64,000 nt of DNA from Pseudoalteromonas sp. MEBiC 03607 (lineage in GTDB: Bacteria; Pseudomonadota; Gammaproteobacteria; Enterobacterales; Alteromonadaceae), in NCBI RefSeq assembly GCF_004792295.1, contig NZ_SRRY01000001.1, positions 413,501 to 477,500 on the forward strand, written 5' to 3'. This document shows positions 9,975 through 19,461 of the stretch, one piece after another. Both the position numbers and the translations under genes were made by a program. Each line of letters begins with the position of its first letter. Position 1 is the stretch's first letter. The notes beneath the pieces were generated by a model. That model was not told the DNA's origin. It saw nothing but the letters and a program-made list of their open reading frames with translations, and did not search any database.

Positions 9975-12900
9975 GTCAGTCGCTTAATCATGCGTTTTAA
10001 GGCGGGCGCTTTCAGAGGCTTATAAAGCAATGGATAGCCCGCATCGAGCACTAACTCGCGTATGCCTTCATCATGATTTGCGGTATTAACGATAGCTGGT
10101 AAGCGTGTTAGTGCGGCTTGCTCAATTACTTCAAGGCCTGTTACTCCATCATCCAGCTGATAATCAATAATCAACAATTGCGGCAGGGCTTGGCTTGCCT
10201 TTAGCTGCTCAAGCTCCGCTAAGTTAGTGGCCGTTGAGATTTCGCAGCCCCAGTTCTCAAGTAACTGTTTTAATGCCTCTAACACGTTGCGGTCGTTATC
10301 AAGCAACCAAATACGCAATTGCCCCAGCTCTGTTTCTTGTGATGCCTCTGCACCTTTGGCTTGCGCTGGTGCAGCGCTGACTTTACAAGGTAAAGTCAGG
10401 GTAAATTGCGTACCTTTACCAAGTTCAGATCCCATCACTAGGGGGATTTTAAGCAAATCACAAATACGTTTGGTAATAGCCAGCCCTAAACCTAAGCCTT
10501 CAGCACTTGGTTTTGCACCAAGCTGTTTAAACTCTTGGAAAATCGTTTGCTGATCATTGGCAGCAATACCAATACCGGTATCTTCAACAATAAACGACAC
10601 ATGATTATCTTCGTACTGCATTTTTAAGCGCACTTCACCTTGCTCAGTGTAACGAATCGCATTACTCAAAAGGTTACGCAGTACTCGGCGTAATAGCGCT
10701 TTGTCGGTATGCAGGCGCACATCGCAGGTTTCAACAATAAATTTCAAACCTTTTTCACGCGCTAAAGCTTCGTAATCATTGCGAAGTGGTTCAACAAGAG
10801 AACTGGTTGCAAATTCGCTCATTTGTACTTTAAACGAGCCAGAGTCAAGTTTGGTTAACTCTAAAATACTCGATAACAACTCTTCTGCACTGCCCAGTGA
10901 ATTTTTTATATTCATCGCCAGCTCTTTAAGCTCGGTGTCTTGGGCCTTTTCATTCATTAAAGAACAAAATAAACTCGCGGCATTAAAAGGCTGTAATAAA
11001 TCGTGGCTGGCAGCCGCAAAAAACCGGGTTTTACTGACCGTTGCTTGCTCTGCCACTTGCTTTGCCATCGACAACTCTTGGTTTGCCTGTGTTAGCGCCA
11101 AGGTGCGTGCTGCTACCTTTTCTTCAAGGCTAACATTTGCTTCGGTTAACGCTTTTTGTTGTTTTACGAACTCGGTGATGTCGGTATAGGTTGTTACAAA
11201 GCCGCCACCTGGCAGTGGATTACCTTGCATTTCAAACACGCGACCATCATTGTGCGAGCGCTGGTATTTATAAGCACTGCCTTGGCGTAAATAGGCTAAG
11301 CGTTTTTCAACTTCGCTGGTCATGCTCTCGCCGCTAAATAAGCCTCGCTCGGCATTAAAACGAATAATGTCAGCAACTGGGCGGCCTATGTAGAGCGCAT
11401 CATCTGGGTAGGCGAACATGTTTTTGTAGCCTTGATTCCAGGCTACTAAGCGCAGCTCACTATCAACTACACTGATCCCTTGTTGAATGTTTTCGATTGT
11501 TGATTGTAATAAATCACGATTAAATTTAAGTACTTGGCTTGCTTCATCAACAAACTCGGCAACCTGCTCTAGAGGCTGGCGCTGCTCATTTTTCGCTACA
11601 TCTAAAATAAGCCGTGCCGATGCGCCGCCGATCACCGCAGACATCTCGCGCTCAACTAATAGCTCTAACTCAACATTGGCGGGACGCTTCCACTTACTTT
11701 TATCATCTGGAAAGTAATGATTAACCAAAGACTGCGCCGCTTCTTTTTCGGCAAATCGCTGCAAAAGTGCACCTAGGTCGTGATAGCTCAAGGGCTGCAG
11801 ATGATTACTCACCCGTGAATCACTCAGCTGCGATACAAACTTATTGCTCTGTAAGCGCTCTGCCAAGGTTGCACGACTAAATAGCGGTACTAAAAAATAC
11901 ACTAAACAGTTCGCACCTAACGACAGCAACAAGGCTTGGCTGATACTTTCCATGCCTAAAGAAAATAAATCGGTAGGCGCGAGCCAGCTAATTCCCCAAG
12001 GTCCATCCACAAGCCATAAGCTATCGCGACCTAAACCTCCAGCAATATTTGGCAGTAAGAGTGTGTAACCCCAAATGATAAAGCCACTTAAAATGCCCAA
12101 TTGTGCGCCGCGACAGGATGCTTGTCGCCACCATAAGCCAATGATCATGGCCGGTGAAAATTGTGCGACTAAGGTAAACGACATTAAACCCACATTGGCA
12201 AGGGTTGTACTTTCGCCAAGAACCCGGTGAGTAAAATAACTAAGCAATAAAATCAGTACGATAACGATTTTACGCGCATGTAATAGGTTGTTTTTATCAA
12301 GTCCGCGGCTACTCGATGTGAGCTGTGAGCGGCGTAAAATAAATTGATTAATAAAGTCATTGGTGATCATCACTGAAAGCACAATGGATGACACAATCAC
12401 CATACTGGTTGCCGCTGAAAAGCCGCCTAAAAAGGCTAATAGCGCCACAAAGGCATCATCAGCCGCCATAGGTAGCGCCAATACAAAGGTGTCGTAACCG
12501 ACTTCTTGACCTTGAAAGTAAATTAATCCGGCGTATGCAATTGGTAGAATAAACAGGTTGATAAGTAATAAGTAAATCGGGAATAGCCAACGTGCCGAGG
12601 CCAATTCTTTATCGTTATTTTTCTCGATAAAGCTCATGTGGAACTGCCTTGGCAAACATAAAGTCGCCAAAATACCAAGTAAAGTATGGGCAACATACAC
12701 ATAGGTCGGGCTTTGTGTAGCAGCCACTTGCTGATCAATATTTAGTTCATAGGCTTTATCGTACAGTGCCACAGGGCTATCAAATAGCGCAAAACACACA
12801 TACAAACCCACCGCTAAAAACGCCAATAACTTAACCACAGATTCAAAGGCAATACTGGCAATAAGACCGGGGTTATGTTCGCTAGGCTTTAAGCGCCTTG

Positions 12901-13420
12901 CACCAAATAAAATAGCAAACAGTGCTAATACAAGCGTGATATAAAAAGTACTATCGGCCCATACTTCATGGCTTTGCATCATTGAACGGTTAGTTAATAA
13001 ATTAATACTTTGTGCGGTAGCACTTAGCTGCAAAGAGATATAAGGCACAATGGCAATCACTGAAATCAATGAAATGAGCCCAGATAAGCTCGACGACTGA
13101 CCATATCGCGTAGCAATAAAATCTGCCATCGAGGTTATTTTTTGCTGCCTACAAATATGCGCTATACGGCAATACACTTGCCAACCAAAAATAAATAGCA
13201 AAATAGTGCCGGCATAAGTCGGTGCTAGCCACCAGCCATTATATGCAGCTTGTGCTGTGGTACCAAAAAACGCCCAAGAGGTGCAGTACACTCCAAGCGA
13301 TAAACCATAGGTTAAGCCTTTAAAAGGCAATACTTTTCTTTTATCAGCCCAGCCTGCAACCGCAAATAAAATTGCCAGATATACAATTGCAAGAAGGCTT
13401 ATTGACCAAATTGAGAACAT
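9971..13420 (-). CDS. SLC5-linked hybrid sensor kinase/response regulator (CrbS/CbrA type)
   Basis: This 1149-residue protein fuses an N-terminal sodium:solute-symporter-like domain of about 13 membrane segments (1-520) to a linker, a PAS domain (about 645-760), a coiled coil, a HisKA domain with H806 in ASHDLLQPF, a HATPase (G boxes EDTGIGI and GLGLGLAI) and a C-terminal receiver with phosphoacceptor D1086 in IIDYQLDDG. The layout matches CrbS of vibrios and CbrA of pseudomonads, which control carbon use such as acetyl-CoA synthetase expression. No partner regulator gene is adjacent, as is usual for this family. The symporter part may sense or transport its ligand. Family assignment is firm; the regulon is inferred. 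Confidence 0.9.
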   Translation of the reverse strand: MFSIWSISLLAIVYLAILFAVAGWADKRKVLPFKGLTYGLSLGVYCTSWAFFGTTAQAAYNGWWLAPTYAGTILLFIFGWQVYCRIAHICRQQKITSMADFIATRYGQSSSLSGLISLISVIAIVPYISLQLSATAQSINLLTNRSMMQSHEVWADSTFYITLVLALFAILFGARRLKPSEHNPGLIASIAFESVVKLLAFLAVGLYVCFALFDSPVALYDKAYELNIDQQVAATQSPTYVYVAHTLLGILATLCLPRQFHMSFIEKNNDKELASARWLFPIYLLLINLFILPIAYAGLIYFQGQEVGYDTFVLALPMAADDAFVALLAFLGGFSAATSMVIVSSIVLSVMITNDFINQFILRRSQLTSSSRGLDKNNLLHARKIVIVLILLLSYFTHRVLGESTTLANVGLMSFTLVAQFSPAMIIGLWWRQASCRGAQLGILSGFIIWGYTLLLPNIAGGLGRDSLWLVDGPWGISWLAPTDLFSLGMESISQALLLSLGANCLVYFLVPLFSRATLAERLQSNKFVSQLSDSRVSNHLQPLSYHDLGALLQRFAEKEAAQSLVNHYFPDDKSKWKRPANVELELLVEREMSAVIGGASARLILDVAKNEQRQPLEQVAEFVDEASQVLKFNRDLLQSTIENIQQGISVVDSELRLVAWNQGYKNMFAYPDDALYIGRPVADIIRFNAERGLFSGESMTSEVEKRLAYLRQGSAYKYQRSHNDGRVFEMQGNPLPGGGFVTTYTDITEFVKQQKALTEANVSLEEKVAARTLALTQANQELSMAKQVAEQATVSKTRFFAAASHDLLQPFNAASLFCSLMNEKAQDTELKELAMNIKNSLGSAEELLSSILELTKLDSGSFKVQMSEFATSSLVEPLRNDYEALAREKGLKFIVETCDVRLHTDKALLRRVLRNLLSNAIRYTEQGEVRLKMQYEDNHVSFIVEDTGIGIAANDQQTIFQEFKQLGAKPSAEGLGLGLAITKRICDLLKIPLVMGSELGKGTQFTLTLPCKVSAAPAQAKGAEASQETELGQLRIWLLDNDRNVLEALKQLLENWGCEISTATNLAELEQLKASQALPQLLIIDYQLDDGVTGLEVIEQAALTRLPAIVNTANHDEGIRELVLDAGYPLLYKPLKAPALKRMIKRLT

Positions 13421-13533
13421 CGTGTGTTTTTATTTTAATTGTTATAGCACCAGCATAGTTTTTATTGCGCGTAATTTACAGCCTAACTTTAGTGCTATGC
13501 ATTGTATTGCTGAAGTTTAAAAAACAAACACAA

Positions 13534-13552
13534 AGAAATGAGAATTATTTTC
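13534..13552 (+). promoter_or_regulatory. Fur box (upstream of RyhB-like RNA)
   Basis: The core AATGAGAATTATTTTC matches 13 of 16 positions of the Fur consensus core AATGATAATCATTATC. It lies just upstream of the -35 element of the predicted small-RNA promoter, a position suited to Fur-Fe2+ repression. Confidence 0.6.
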
Positions 13553-13561
13553 AATTGAGTG

Positions 13562-13590
13562 TTGACAGACACGCAAATCTAATTGATAAT
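13562..13590 (+). promoter_or_regulatory. Near-consensus sigma-70 promoter of RyhB-like RNA
   Basis: A perfect TTGACA (13562-13567) and GATAAT (13585-13590) are separated by exactly 17 bases. The -10 element lies inside the second Fur box. The transcription start should be near 13597. No open reading frame follows, so the promoter serves a non-coding transcript. Confidence 0.75.
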
Positions 13591-13599
13591 CACTATCAA
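13583..13599 (+). promoter_or_regulatory. Fur box over the -10 element
   Basis: TTGATAATCACTATCAA is a dyad with perfect 6-bp arms (TTGATA/TATCAA) that resembles the Fur consensus. It covers the -10 element and start point, so Fur bound here would block transcription. Confidence 0.65.
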
Positions 13600-13813
13600 C
13601 AAGACAGTGAAGTGTTATGACTTGTTCGGAATAAACTGATTTGTTTCTCGACCCTGAAACACGTGTGGCCCACGATAAAGCTAAGATCGCCTGTTGCTAA
13701 TCGCAACGCCCCTTGATATTGGCAACAGGTGATCGCCCTACTATTTTACTTGCTACATTGCTCATATCGGTGACGGTAGATATGAAACTAAAAAAGCCCT
13801 TACAGGGCTTTTT
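13597..13813 (+). ncRNA. ryhB: RyhB-like iron-responsive small RNA
   Basis: The predicted transcript of about 217 nt runs from a strong Fur-covered promoter to a rho-independent terminator, with no credible open reading frame. It contains ACATTGCTCA (13755-13764), identical to ten bases of the pairing core of enterobacterial RyhB, in a region expected to be single stranded. Upstream is a long hairpin whose arms (13685-13697 and 13722-13734) pair over 13 bp with one G-U. RyhB is repressed by Fur-Fe2+ and, with Hfq, down-regulates iron-using proteins when iron is scarce. The length is nearer that of vibrio and Shewanella RyhB than the 90-nt Escherichia coli form. The identity is inferred from the core, the Fur boxes and the terminator; the exact ends are estimates. 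Confidence 0.72.
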
Positions 13814-13815
13814 TT
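13791..13815. terminator. Bidirectional rho-independent terminator
   Basis: The 10-bp stem AAAAAGCCCT/AGGGCTTTTT encloses a 3-base loop and is followed by T residues on the plus strand and flanked by A residues. It ends the RyhB-like RNA on the plus strand and the ylqF transcript on the minus strand. Confidence 0.85.
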
Positions 13816-13841
13816 ATGTCTGAAAAACAAATGATGGCTGG

Positions 13842-14795
13842 TTAACGGCGATTCTTACGCGCACGCGCTCGGCGTTGTTTTTTCTCTTCTTCTTTTGCGG
13901 CTTTTTTTGCCTCTGCAGCAGCGCGAAGCTGTGCAACCATTTGCTCTTCTTCTTCACGCATGGCCGGTGTTTCCATGGTAATACGACCAATAATGCCATC
14001 GCGTAATTCGTTAATAAGAATTTCAGACATCTTGTAAGTATCGATTTGATTACCGCCGCGGATACAGCCACGCTTTTTACCTGCCATTTCAACAAACTCC
14101 CAGTCAGACTCTGGTAGCTCGTCAATTTTATAACGGCTTTTTAAAAGCTCTGGGTATGCATGCAGTAAATATTCAGCGGTGTAACTAGCCACTTCTTCGT
14201 AATCGATAGCGGTATCACGAATTGCACCGGTTGCTCCTAAACGATAACCTGAGTTTTCGTTTTCTACTTTAGGCCACAACATGCCCGGCGTGTCGTAAAG
14301 CATAATGCCATCGTCAAGCTTAATACGTTGCTGCGCTTTTGTTACCGCAGGCTCATTACCTGTTTTTGCCACAATACGGCCAGCTAAGGTATTAATAAGT
14401 GTTGATTTACCAACATTGGGAATACCCATGATCATGGCTTTAATTTGTTTATCAGCGCCCACTTTATGCGGCACTAATTTTTTACAAAGTTCATTAATAC
14501 GGTGTACTTCACTCGCTTTATCATTACCAAAATCAATCGCTTTCACGCCACTTTGCTGCTCAAAGTAGTCTTTCCAAGCTTGCGTCAACTTAGGATCAGC
14601 TAAGTCCGCCTTGTTCATGATTTTGATCACCGGCTTGTCGCCACGAAGCGCAGTAACCATTGGGTTTTCACTACTGTAAGGAATACGGGCATCAAGTACC
14701 TCAATGATCACATCCATCTGTGGCATGATTTCTTTAATTTCGTTGCGGGCTTTGTTCATGTGACCCGGGAACCACTGTATTCCTGCTCTACTCAT
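13842..14795 (-). CDS. ylqF: Ribosome biogenesis GTPase YlqF (RbgA family)
   Basis: This 317-residue protein is a circularly permuted GTPase. The G4 motif NKAD (about residue 60) precedes the P-loop GIPNVGKS (124-131), and DTPGM (G3) follows. It begins with the family-typical IQWFPGHMNKA. RbgA-type GTPases act in late assembly of the large ribosomal subunit in the cytoplasm. The C-terminus is a Lys/Arg-rich tail that may bind rRNA. The gene stands alone with a terminator 27 bases downstream. Confidence 0.93.
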   Translation of the reverse strand: MSRAGIQWFPGHMNKARNEIKEIMPQMDVIIEVLDARIPYSSENPMVTALRGDKPVIKIMNKADLADPKLTQAWKDYFEQQSGVKAIDFGNDKASEVHRINELCKKLVPHKVGADKQIKAMIMGIPNVGKSTLINTLAGRIVAKTGNEPAVTKAQQRIKLDDGIMLYDTPGMLWPKVENENSGYRLGATGAIRDTAIDYEEVASYTAEYLLHAYPELLKSRYKIDELPESDWEFVEMAGKKRGCIRGGNQIDTYKMSEILINELRDGIIGRITMETPAMREEEEQMVAQLRAAAEAKKAAKEEEKKQRRARARKNRR

Positions 14796-14903
14796 TAGAT
14801 TATTAAGCTCTTTATTTTAAAGGCTAACGCCATGGGGATTTTGCTGATAGGTATAGTTTACTACATCAAGCAGGATTGTTTAAAAATAAAATCATGCCTT
14901 CCA

Positions 14904-16130
14904 TCACCACGAAAGACGAGCGACTACATGCGCTGTATCTGCATGCAGTGAGAATGACCAACCATTGCGCTCACATAAGCGTTGCACAATTCCTAAACCT
15001 AAGCCGTAGCCGTGAGAAGCTGTTTCAGTCGCCGTATGTTGGGCATCACCGTCACTGAACTGATTAGTGATTAATAATTCATGCTCTTTAATCAAAATTG
15101 CAATCGGTTCCTGTCCTGCAAGGGTATGCTCAAACGCGTTTCGCACCAGGTTATTAACGGCAATAGAAAATGCCTGTGCATGCCCATAAATTATGGGGTT
15201 GGCGAGCTCATCAAGTTCAACACCAACGAGCTTACCGTTTAACAAATAGCGTTGCTGCTCTACTGCTTTTCTTACCAGTGGCATTACTAAAAACTGCTCA
15301 TCATACAAGCCATCATCAGTTTCACGAGCAAGACACAAAAACATTTCGATCATTGTATTCATGTCGTGTGTTGCCCGCCTTACACGATCTAGCACCTTCA
15401 TATCGGCAGGAGTCAATTGGCTTTGTTCTAAAAGCTCTAGGGCGCCGGTAATGACTGTCACTGGCGTACGCAATTCATGGCTTGCTGAGTCTGTAAAATA
15501 GCGTTCTCTTGCGATGAATGCACTCACTCGCTCAAAAGCCTGCTCTATTGTACTTGCGAGCATGCCAACTTCATCATTTGTATATCGGTTAGCATGTATA
15601 CGCTTGTAATCTTCGTTTGATAATTGCTCAGGATCAATGTCGGCCACAGCTTTAGCAAGTTGAGTTACGGGAGCCAAAGCTCGACGCATCACAACAATTC
15701 CAAGCCCAAAGCCTAATAACCCCAATGTTCCTACAAGGCTGCTAATAATAAGTAATAACCACCAATCCTCTGACGAAGAAGCCTCAATCTGCGCGACATC
15801 AAACACTACAAACCCAGGTGACTGCTCATTGCCTGTATCAATTACGGCAACATGTAATTCTTCGCTATCAAATTCATACAAGCCTACTGCTGGATTTGTT
15901 TGCGCCCACGCTTGAAGTGATTGAGGTAAGTTATCTACTTTATCGTACGCCTTAAGATTTGTAGTAATAGCAGGGTAGTTATCTGATGCAACTTGCAATT
16001 GCTGGGTTAGCACACGATCTTCACTCAATCTTATTGCAGCAAAGAAAGCAAACCCCCATGCAATACTGAGCACAGCCACACACATTGCAAATGCGATAGC
16101 GACACGTTTGTGCAAACTATGCCGATACAT
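14904..16130 (-). CDS. Sensor histidine kinase of TonB-receptor operon
   Basis: This 408-residue inner-membrane kinase has a first membrane segment at about 10-32, a periplasmic sensor of about 90 residues, a second segment at about 125-148, and a HAMP domain. HisKA follows with H218 in SASHELRTP, and then a HATPase with the GLGLGIVQRL G2 box. The start codon overlaps the stop codon of the OmpR-type regulator gene by one base, so the two are translationally coupled. The overall architecture resembles QseC/PmrB-type kinases. With a TonB-dependent receptor first in the operon, the ligand is probably linked to what that receptor imports (inference). Confidence 0.9.
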   Translation of the reverse strand: MYRHSLHKRVAIAFAMCVAVLSIAWGFAFFAAIRLSEDRVLTQQLQVASDNYPAITTNLKAYDKVDNLPQSLQAWAQTNPAVGLYEFDSEELHVAVIDTGNEQSPGFVVFDVAQIEASSSEDWWLLLIISSLVGTLGLLGFGLGIVVMRRALAPVTQLAKAVADIDPEQLSNEDYKRIHANRYTNDEVGMLASTIEQAFERVSAFIARERYFTDSASHELRTPVTVITGALELLEQSQLTPADMKVLDRVRRATHDMNTMIEMFLCLARETDDGLYDEQFLVMPLVRKAVEQQRYLLNGKLVGVELDELANPIIYGHAQAFSIAVNNLVRNAFEHTLAGQEPIAILIKEHELLITNQFSDGDAQHTATETASHGYGLGLGIVQRLCERNGWSFSLHADTAHVVARLSW

Positions 16131-16834
16131 TATTGCACGTCCTTTGCAATTCGATAGCCGATACGGTGCACAGTATGAATCAATGGTGTATCAAATGGTT
16201 TATCAATTGCCTGTCTTAACTTGTACATGTGCGAACGAAGCGCGTCACCATCGGGAGGCTCATCTGCCCATAATAAAGTTTCGAGACTATCGCGTGTAAC
16301 AACAGAAGGAGATACCTCCATTAACCGCTGCAATAACTTCATACTTGCAGGATTAAGCTCAATAAGCTGGCCTGCACGATGTACTTGCAAGGTGGACTTA
16401 TTCATCGTTAGATCAGACACAGTCAATACCTTGTTGGTATTGCCATGACTCCGCTTATAAAGAGCTTGAAGGCGCACATGTAACTCTTGCAATGCGAATG
16501 GCTTTACCAAATAATCGTCGGCTCCGACTGCAAACCCTCTCAGTTTATCATCAAGCGTGTCTCTCGCAGTGAGCATAAGTACAGGTGTTTCAACGTCAGC
16601 TTCAGCTCGCAACTTTTGACAAAAGTGTAAGCCATCCATCCCTGGAAGCATTAGGTCTAAAACAATGACATCAAACTTGTTGTTCATCGCTAGTTGCATT
16701 GCACTTATACCGTCATAAGCAAAGTCCAAGAGATAACAGTGCCTTTCTAGATACGCAGCAATATTCGCACTAATGTCACGATTATCTTCAACAATCAAAG
16801 CTCTGATCGGCTCAGTATTCAAAGCATCTAGCAT
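16130..16834 (-). CDS. Response regulator, OmpR/PhoB family
   Basis: This 234-residue protein has an N-terminal receiver with phosphoacceptor D60 in VLDLMLPG and the conserved K in DDYLVKPF, followed by a winged-helix DNA-binding domain (about 135-230) ending in HTVHRIGYRI. It lies between the TonB-dependent receptor gene (9 bases upstream) and its kinase gene (1-base overlap). It probably regulates its own operon; a direct repeat with an 11-base period in the operon promoter is a candidate binding site. Confidence 0.92.
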   Translation of the reverse strand: MLDALNTEPIRALIVEDNRDISANIAAYLERHCYLLDFAYDGISAMQLAMNNKFDVIVLDLMLPGMDGLHFCQKLRAEADVETPVLMLTARDTLDDKLRGFAVGADDYLVKPFALQELHVRLQALYKRSHGNTNKVLTVSDLTMNKSTLQVHRAGQLIELNPASMKLLQRLMEVSPSVVTRDSLETLLWADEPPDGDALRSHMYKLRQAIDKPFDTPLIHTVHRIGYRIAKDVQ

Positions 16835-16843
16835 TTTTCTTCC

Positions 16844-19228
16844 TTACCAAGCGTAATCTAATCGCAATCCGATCAGCGGTTCAGCTTCGCTATCGTCAAC
16901 GACTTCAATTCCTCGGCGGTAATCAAACTCAGTGTCATCAGCTGATGAAGCTGCCGTGACATTTATAACATCAAGGAAGGCGGTAACATCAATAGGACCA
17001 AAGGCACGTCGGTAATCTACACGAACATTCAATGAGCCTGATCCTTCTTTACGGCCAACATTACGCTCTGTAATTTCCTTAGAGTAACGCAAAGGCTGCC
17101 CTGGCCCCAAAACATCTTCATGTACAATAAATATGTCATCTGGTCTGCCAGAAAGGTATTTATATCGTCCAGCAAGCTTCCAACGGTCACTTATCTCCCA
17201 TGTCAGCCCTAACGTGGCAACATGTTCACGACTAAATTCAGCAGCTACGTCGCCAAAACCATCCTTTCGGTCTACGACCGCATCATTGTAAGAATAGGTT
17301 GCACTGGCGTAAAGACCTTCGAAAATAGTAGCATTAAGCACAAAATCAGCACCATATGAAGTACCATCACCATCATTTGCATAAGTTCCACTGGTACGGT
17401 CTAGGTCAACCACTAAGTCGCTAAGTTGCTGATAATAAACTTCCGTTAGTAATGACCAGTTGGCATTAGGGAAATATTTAAAACCAACACTCGTATGGGT
17501 AATTTTTTCAGTTTTAAGATTATTAGTCTCGTTAGCTGCAAGTTCTAAATATCGCGGTGACTGATGAAATAACCCCGCCGTTGCAAAATACCTTACCTTT
17601 TGACTTGGCATCCAGTTGATGCTGAATCGAGGTGATATAAAACTTTCATCAGCAAACCCATCTCGTTCAAATCGTAAACCTGTACCAAAATCCCAATCAC
17701 CCATTTCAAAAATTTGTTCTATGTAGCCTGTATAGTTTACTTCTTTCAAAGACGTGACTGAATTAAGGCTTTCAGGGGTTAGTACAATAAACTTTTGCTG
17801 TGGGTCTGGTCTATAATCGTCACTATCATAAACATACCGATTCCATTCACCATCTAAAAAGGTGCTGTAATCTAGTTCAATTTGCGTAATTCGGGCACCG
17901 ACGCTCAACATCCCTAATTGATTTTCTACCTCAAAATCACTTCTCCAACCAATTTCTGTTTCACCTTCAGATATAGTGATAATGTCTTCTCGAATAGGGT
18001 ATTCAGAAGCTGGCGCTCCCTCGGGCACAAGATCTGGATAAGCCTCACCTTCAGAGCTCAATTTATCACTTTTTCGGTAGTAAACTTTATTAGTCAAAAC
18101 AGCAGTTTCACCAAGTAACGTGGTCAATGTTAAACCATACAAGTCACTATCTTGCTCGGCATTTTGCAATGCAGTATCTTCAAAATTAGGTGATTCAGAA
18201 ACATGCTCAACGCCACGAGTATATTTCTCATGCGTATCCATGAGTAACACTTCAAAAGTGTTATTTTGATTAATGGGTATCACTGATTTAAAAATAATAT
18301 CCCTTAAAACAGGTTCACCAATATCTAGCTCTTCGATAGTTTCAAACAAGGCACCAAAATCTAACCGCCTTGCAGAAAAAAGCATAGTTGCTTCATCAGT
18401 GATATTTATAGGGCCGTCATAACCAACTTCATAACCAGCAAGGTCGTAGCGAAAACTGGCAGATGGGCTAGGGTTACCATCGGCCACTTCTAGCTTCAGT
18501 AAAGACCCTGCACGACCACCATAAGCTGCTTGCCACCCGCCAGGTGAAAATTCTGCTCCATTTATCACATTGGGGGCAAATATAGAAAAGCGACCACCGC
18601 CGCCTACATCTTCCTCTTCACCTAACGTCGCATCAAAGTGAATAGCTTTATCAAAAGGAAAATCATCAACAAAGAGTAAATTATCTCTTGGGCCTCGACC
18701 ACGCACACTAAAACTTGCAAATTCACTGTCAGATGCGACACCTGGCAATCCATCTAGAGAAAGTAGTGGATCTGCACCTCCTCCCACGGCACTTCGCAGA
18801 GATTCTCTGTCGAGATAGGTGCTAGAGCCTGAAGTAAATGTATCAGCTTGTTGGGCTCTTACTTCAACTACTTCTATGGCTTGTTCTCTAAGGTCAAATT
18901 CAACCTTCGTATTTTTACGAGTTACAACGCGAATACTTGGTTCGTATAAAGCCGCAAAGCCACTTTTTGTAATCTTTATTGAGTAAAGGCCCGGGTCGAG
19001 TCGCTCAACAACAATACGCCCTTGTAGATCAGTTTGTAAGGTTTGTATTGCAGAGGTTTCTCGTTCCTTAAGTATGACTTGTGCGTTTGGAAGTGGTCGA
19101 TCTGTAGTCTGATTTTTAACAATAACCGTTATTGCCCCAGGCTCTTCTACTGCGTAAGAGTAAAATGCCAAACTACTCAACAATAGCCATGTAAATGACC
19201 AGAGTATCTGTCTAAATTGTTCTTTCAT
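16844..19228 (-). CDS. TonB-dependent receptor with carboxypeptidase-regulatory-like N-terminal domain
   Basis: This 794-residue outer-membrane protein has a signal peptide (about 1-28) and a beta-sandwich of the carboxypeptidase-regulatory type (about 30-110). A likely TonB box is in IEVVEVRA (about 115-122), followed by the plug (about 125-260) and a 22-strand-type barrel to the C-terminus, which ends in a terminal aromatic (DYAW). The ATG at 19228 is chosen because AGAGGG precedes it and the signal peptide begins there; the frame also opens 51 bases earlier. It heads an operon with a response regulator and a kinase. The substrate is not evident; receptors with this N-terminal domain often import oligosaccharides or peptides. 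Confidence 0.88.
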   Translation of the reverse strand: MKEQFRQILWSFTWLLLSSLAFYSYAVEEPGAITVIVKNQTTDRPLPNAQVILKERETSAIQTLQTDLQGRIVVERLDPGLYSIKITKSGFAALYEPSIRVVTRKNTKVEFDLREQAIEVVEVRAQQADTFTSGSSTYLDRESLRSAVGGGADPLLSLDGLPGVASDSEFASFSVRGRGPRDNLLFVDDFPFDKAIHFDATLGEEEDVGGGGRFSIFAPNVINGAEFSPGGWQAAYGGRAGSLLKLEVADGNPSPSASFRYDLAGYEVGYDGPINITDEATMLFSARRLDFGALFETIEELDIGEPVLRDIIFKSVIPINQNNTFEVLLMDTHEKYTRGVEHVSESPNFEDTALQNAEQDSDLYGLTLTTLLGETAVLTNKVYYRKSDKLSSEGEAYPDLVPEGAPASEYPIREDIITISEGETEIGWRSDFEVENQLGMLSVGARITQIELDYSTFLDGEWNRYVYDSDDYRPDPQQKFIVLTPESLNSVTSLKEVNYTGYIEQIFEMGDWDFGTGLRFERDGFADESFISPRFSINWMPSQKVRYFATAGLFHQSPRYLELAANETNNLKTEKITHTSVGFKYFPNANWSLLTEVYYQQLSDLVVDLDRTSGTYANDGDGTSYGADFVLNATIFEGLYASATYSYNDAVVDRKDGFGDVAAEFSREHVATLGLTWEISDRWKLAGRYKYLSGRPDDIFIVHEDVLGPGQPLRYSKEITERNVGRKEGSGSLNVRVDYRRAFGPIDVTAFLDVINVTAASSADDTEFDYRRGIEVVDDSEAEPLIGLRLDYAW

Positions 19229-19350
19229 AATTGCGTCCCTCTTGGCATCAACCATGATCTTGATTTCAATAACTTGCACATACTTTCATCCTCCCAAATA
19301 GCCCTAATTATTGAATTCGAATTAATCAACTTTAGACGTTAGCAAAGTAA

Positions 19351-19368
19351 ATGTGACTAAAATGTCAC
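19351..19368 (-). promoter_or_regulatory. Candidate binding site for the operon's OmpR-type regulator
   Basis: ATGTGAC and ATGTCAC are repeated in direct orientation with an 11-base period (19351-19357 and 19362-19368), the spacing typical of OmpR-family sites. The same bases contain the inverted pair GTGAC/GTCAC. The site lies 123-140 bases upstream of the receptor start codon. The match to family geometry is visual only. Confidence 0.35.
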
Positions 19369-19461
19369 CGGCGTAATTTAGGTTTATGAATGCTGCCTGT
19401 GATAATAAATAAGGATTAACCAAAAGTTTCGCTGGAGATATTTAAGCGTCGGTAAGATTAA

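Noticed and set aside
10227..10553. Plus-strand open frame of 108 codons inside the SLC5-linked kinase gene
   Set aside because: It lies entirely antisense to the receiver and HATPase domains, has no ribosome binding site and shows no family features.
10779..11189. Plus-strand open frame of 136 codons inside the same kinase gene
   Set aside because: It is antisense to the HisKA/coiled-coil region, and its Ser-rich composition is typical of a shadow frame.
13814..14125. Minus-strand open frame overlapping the 3' end of ylqF
   Set aside because: It is another frame of ylqF; its basic composition reflects the Lys/Arg-rich tail. The region is explained by ylqF and the terminator.
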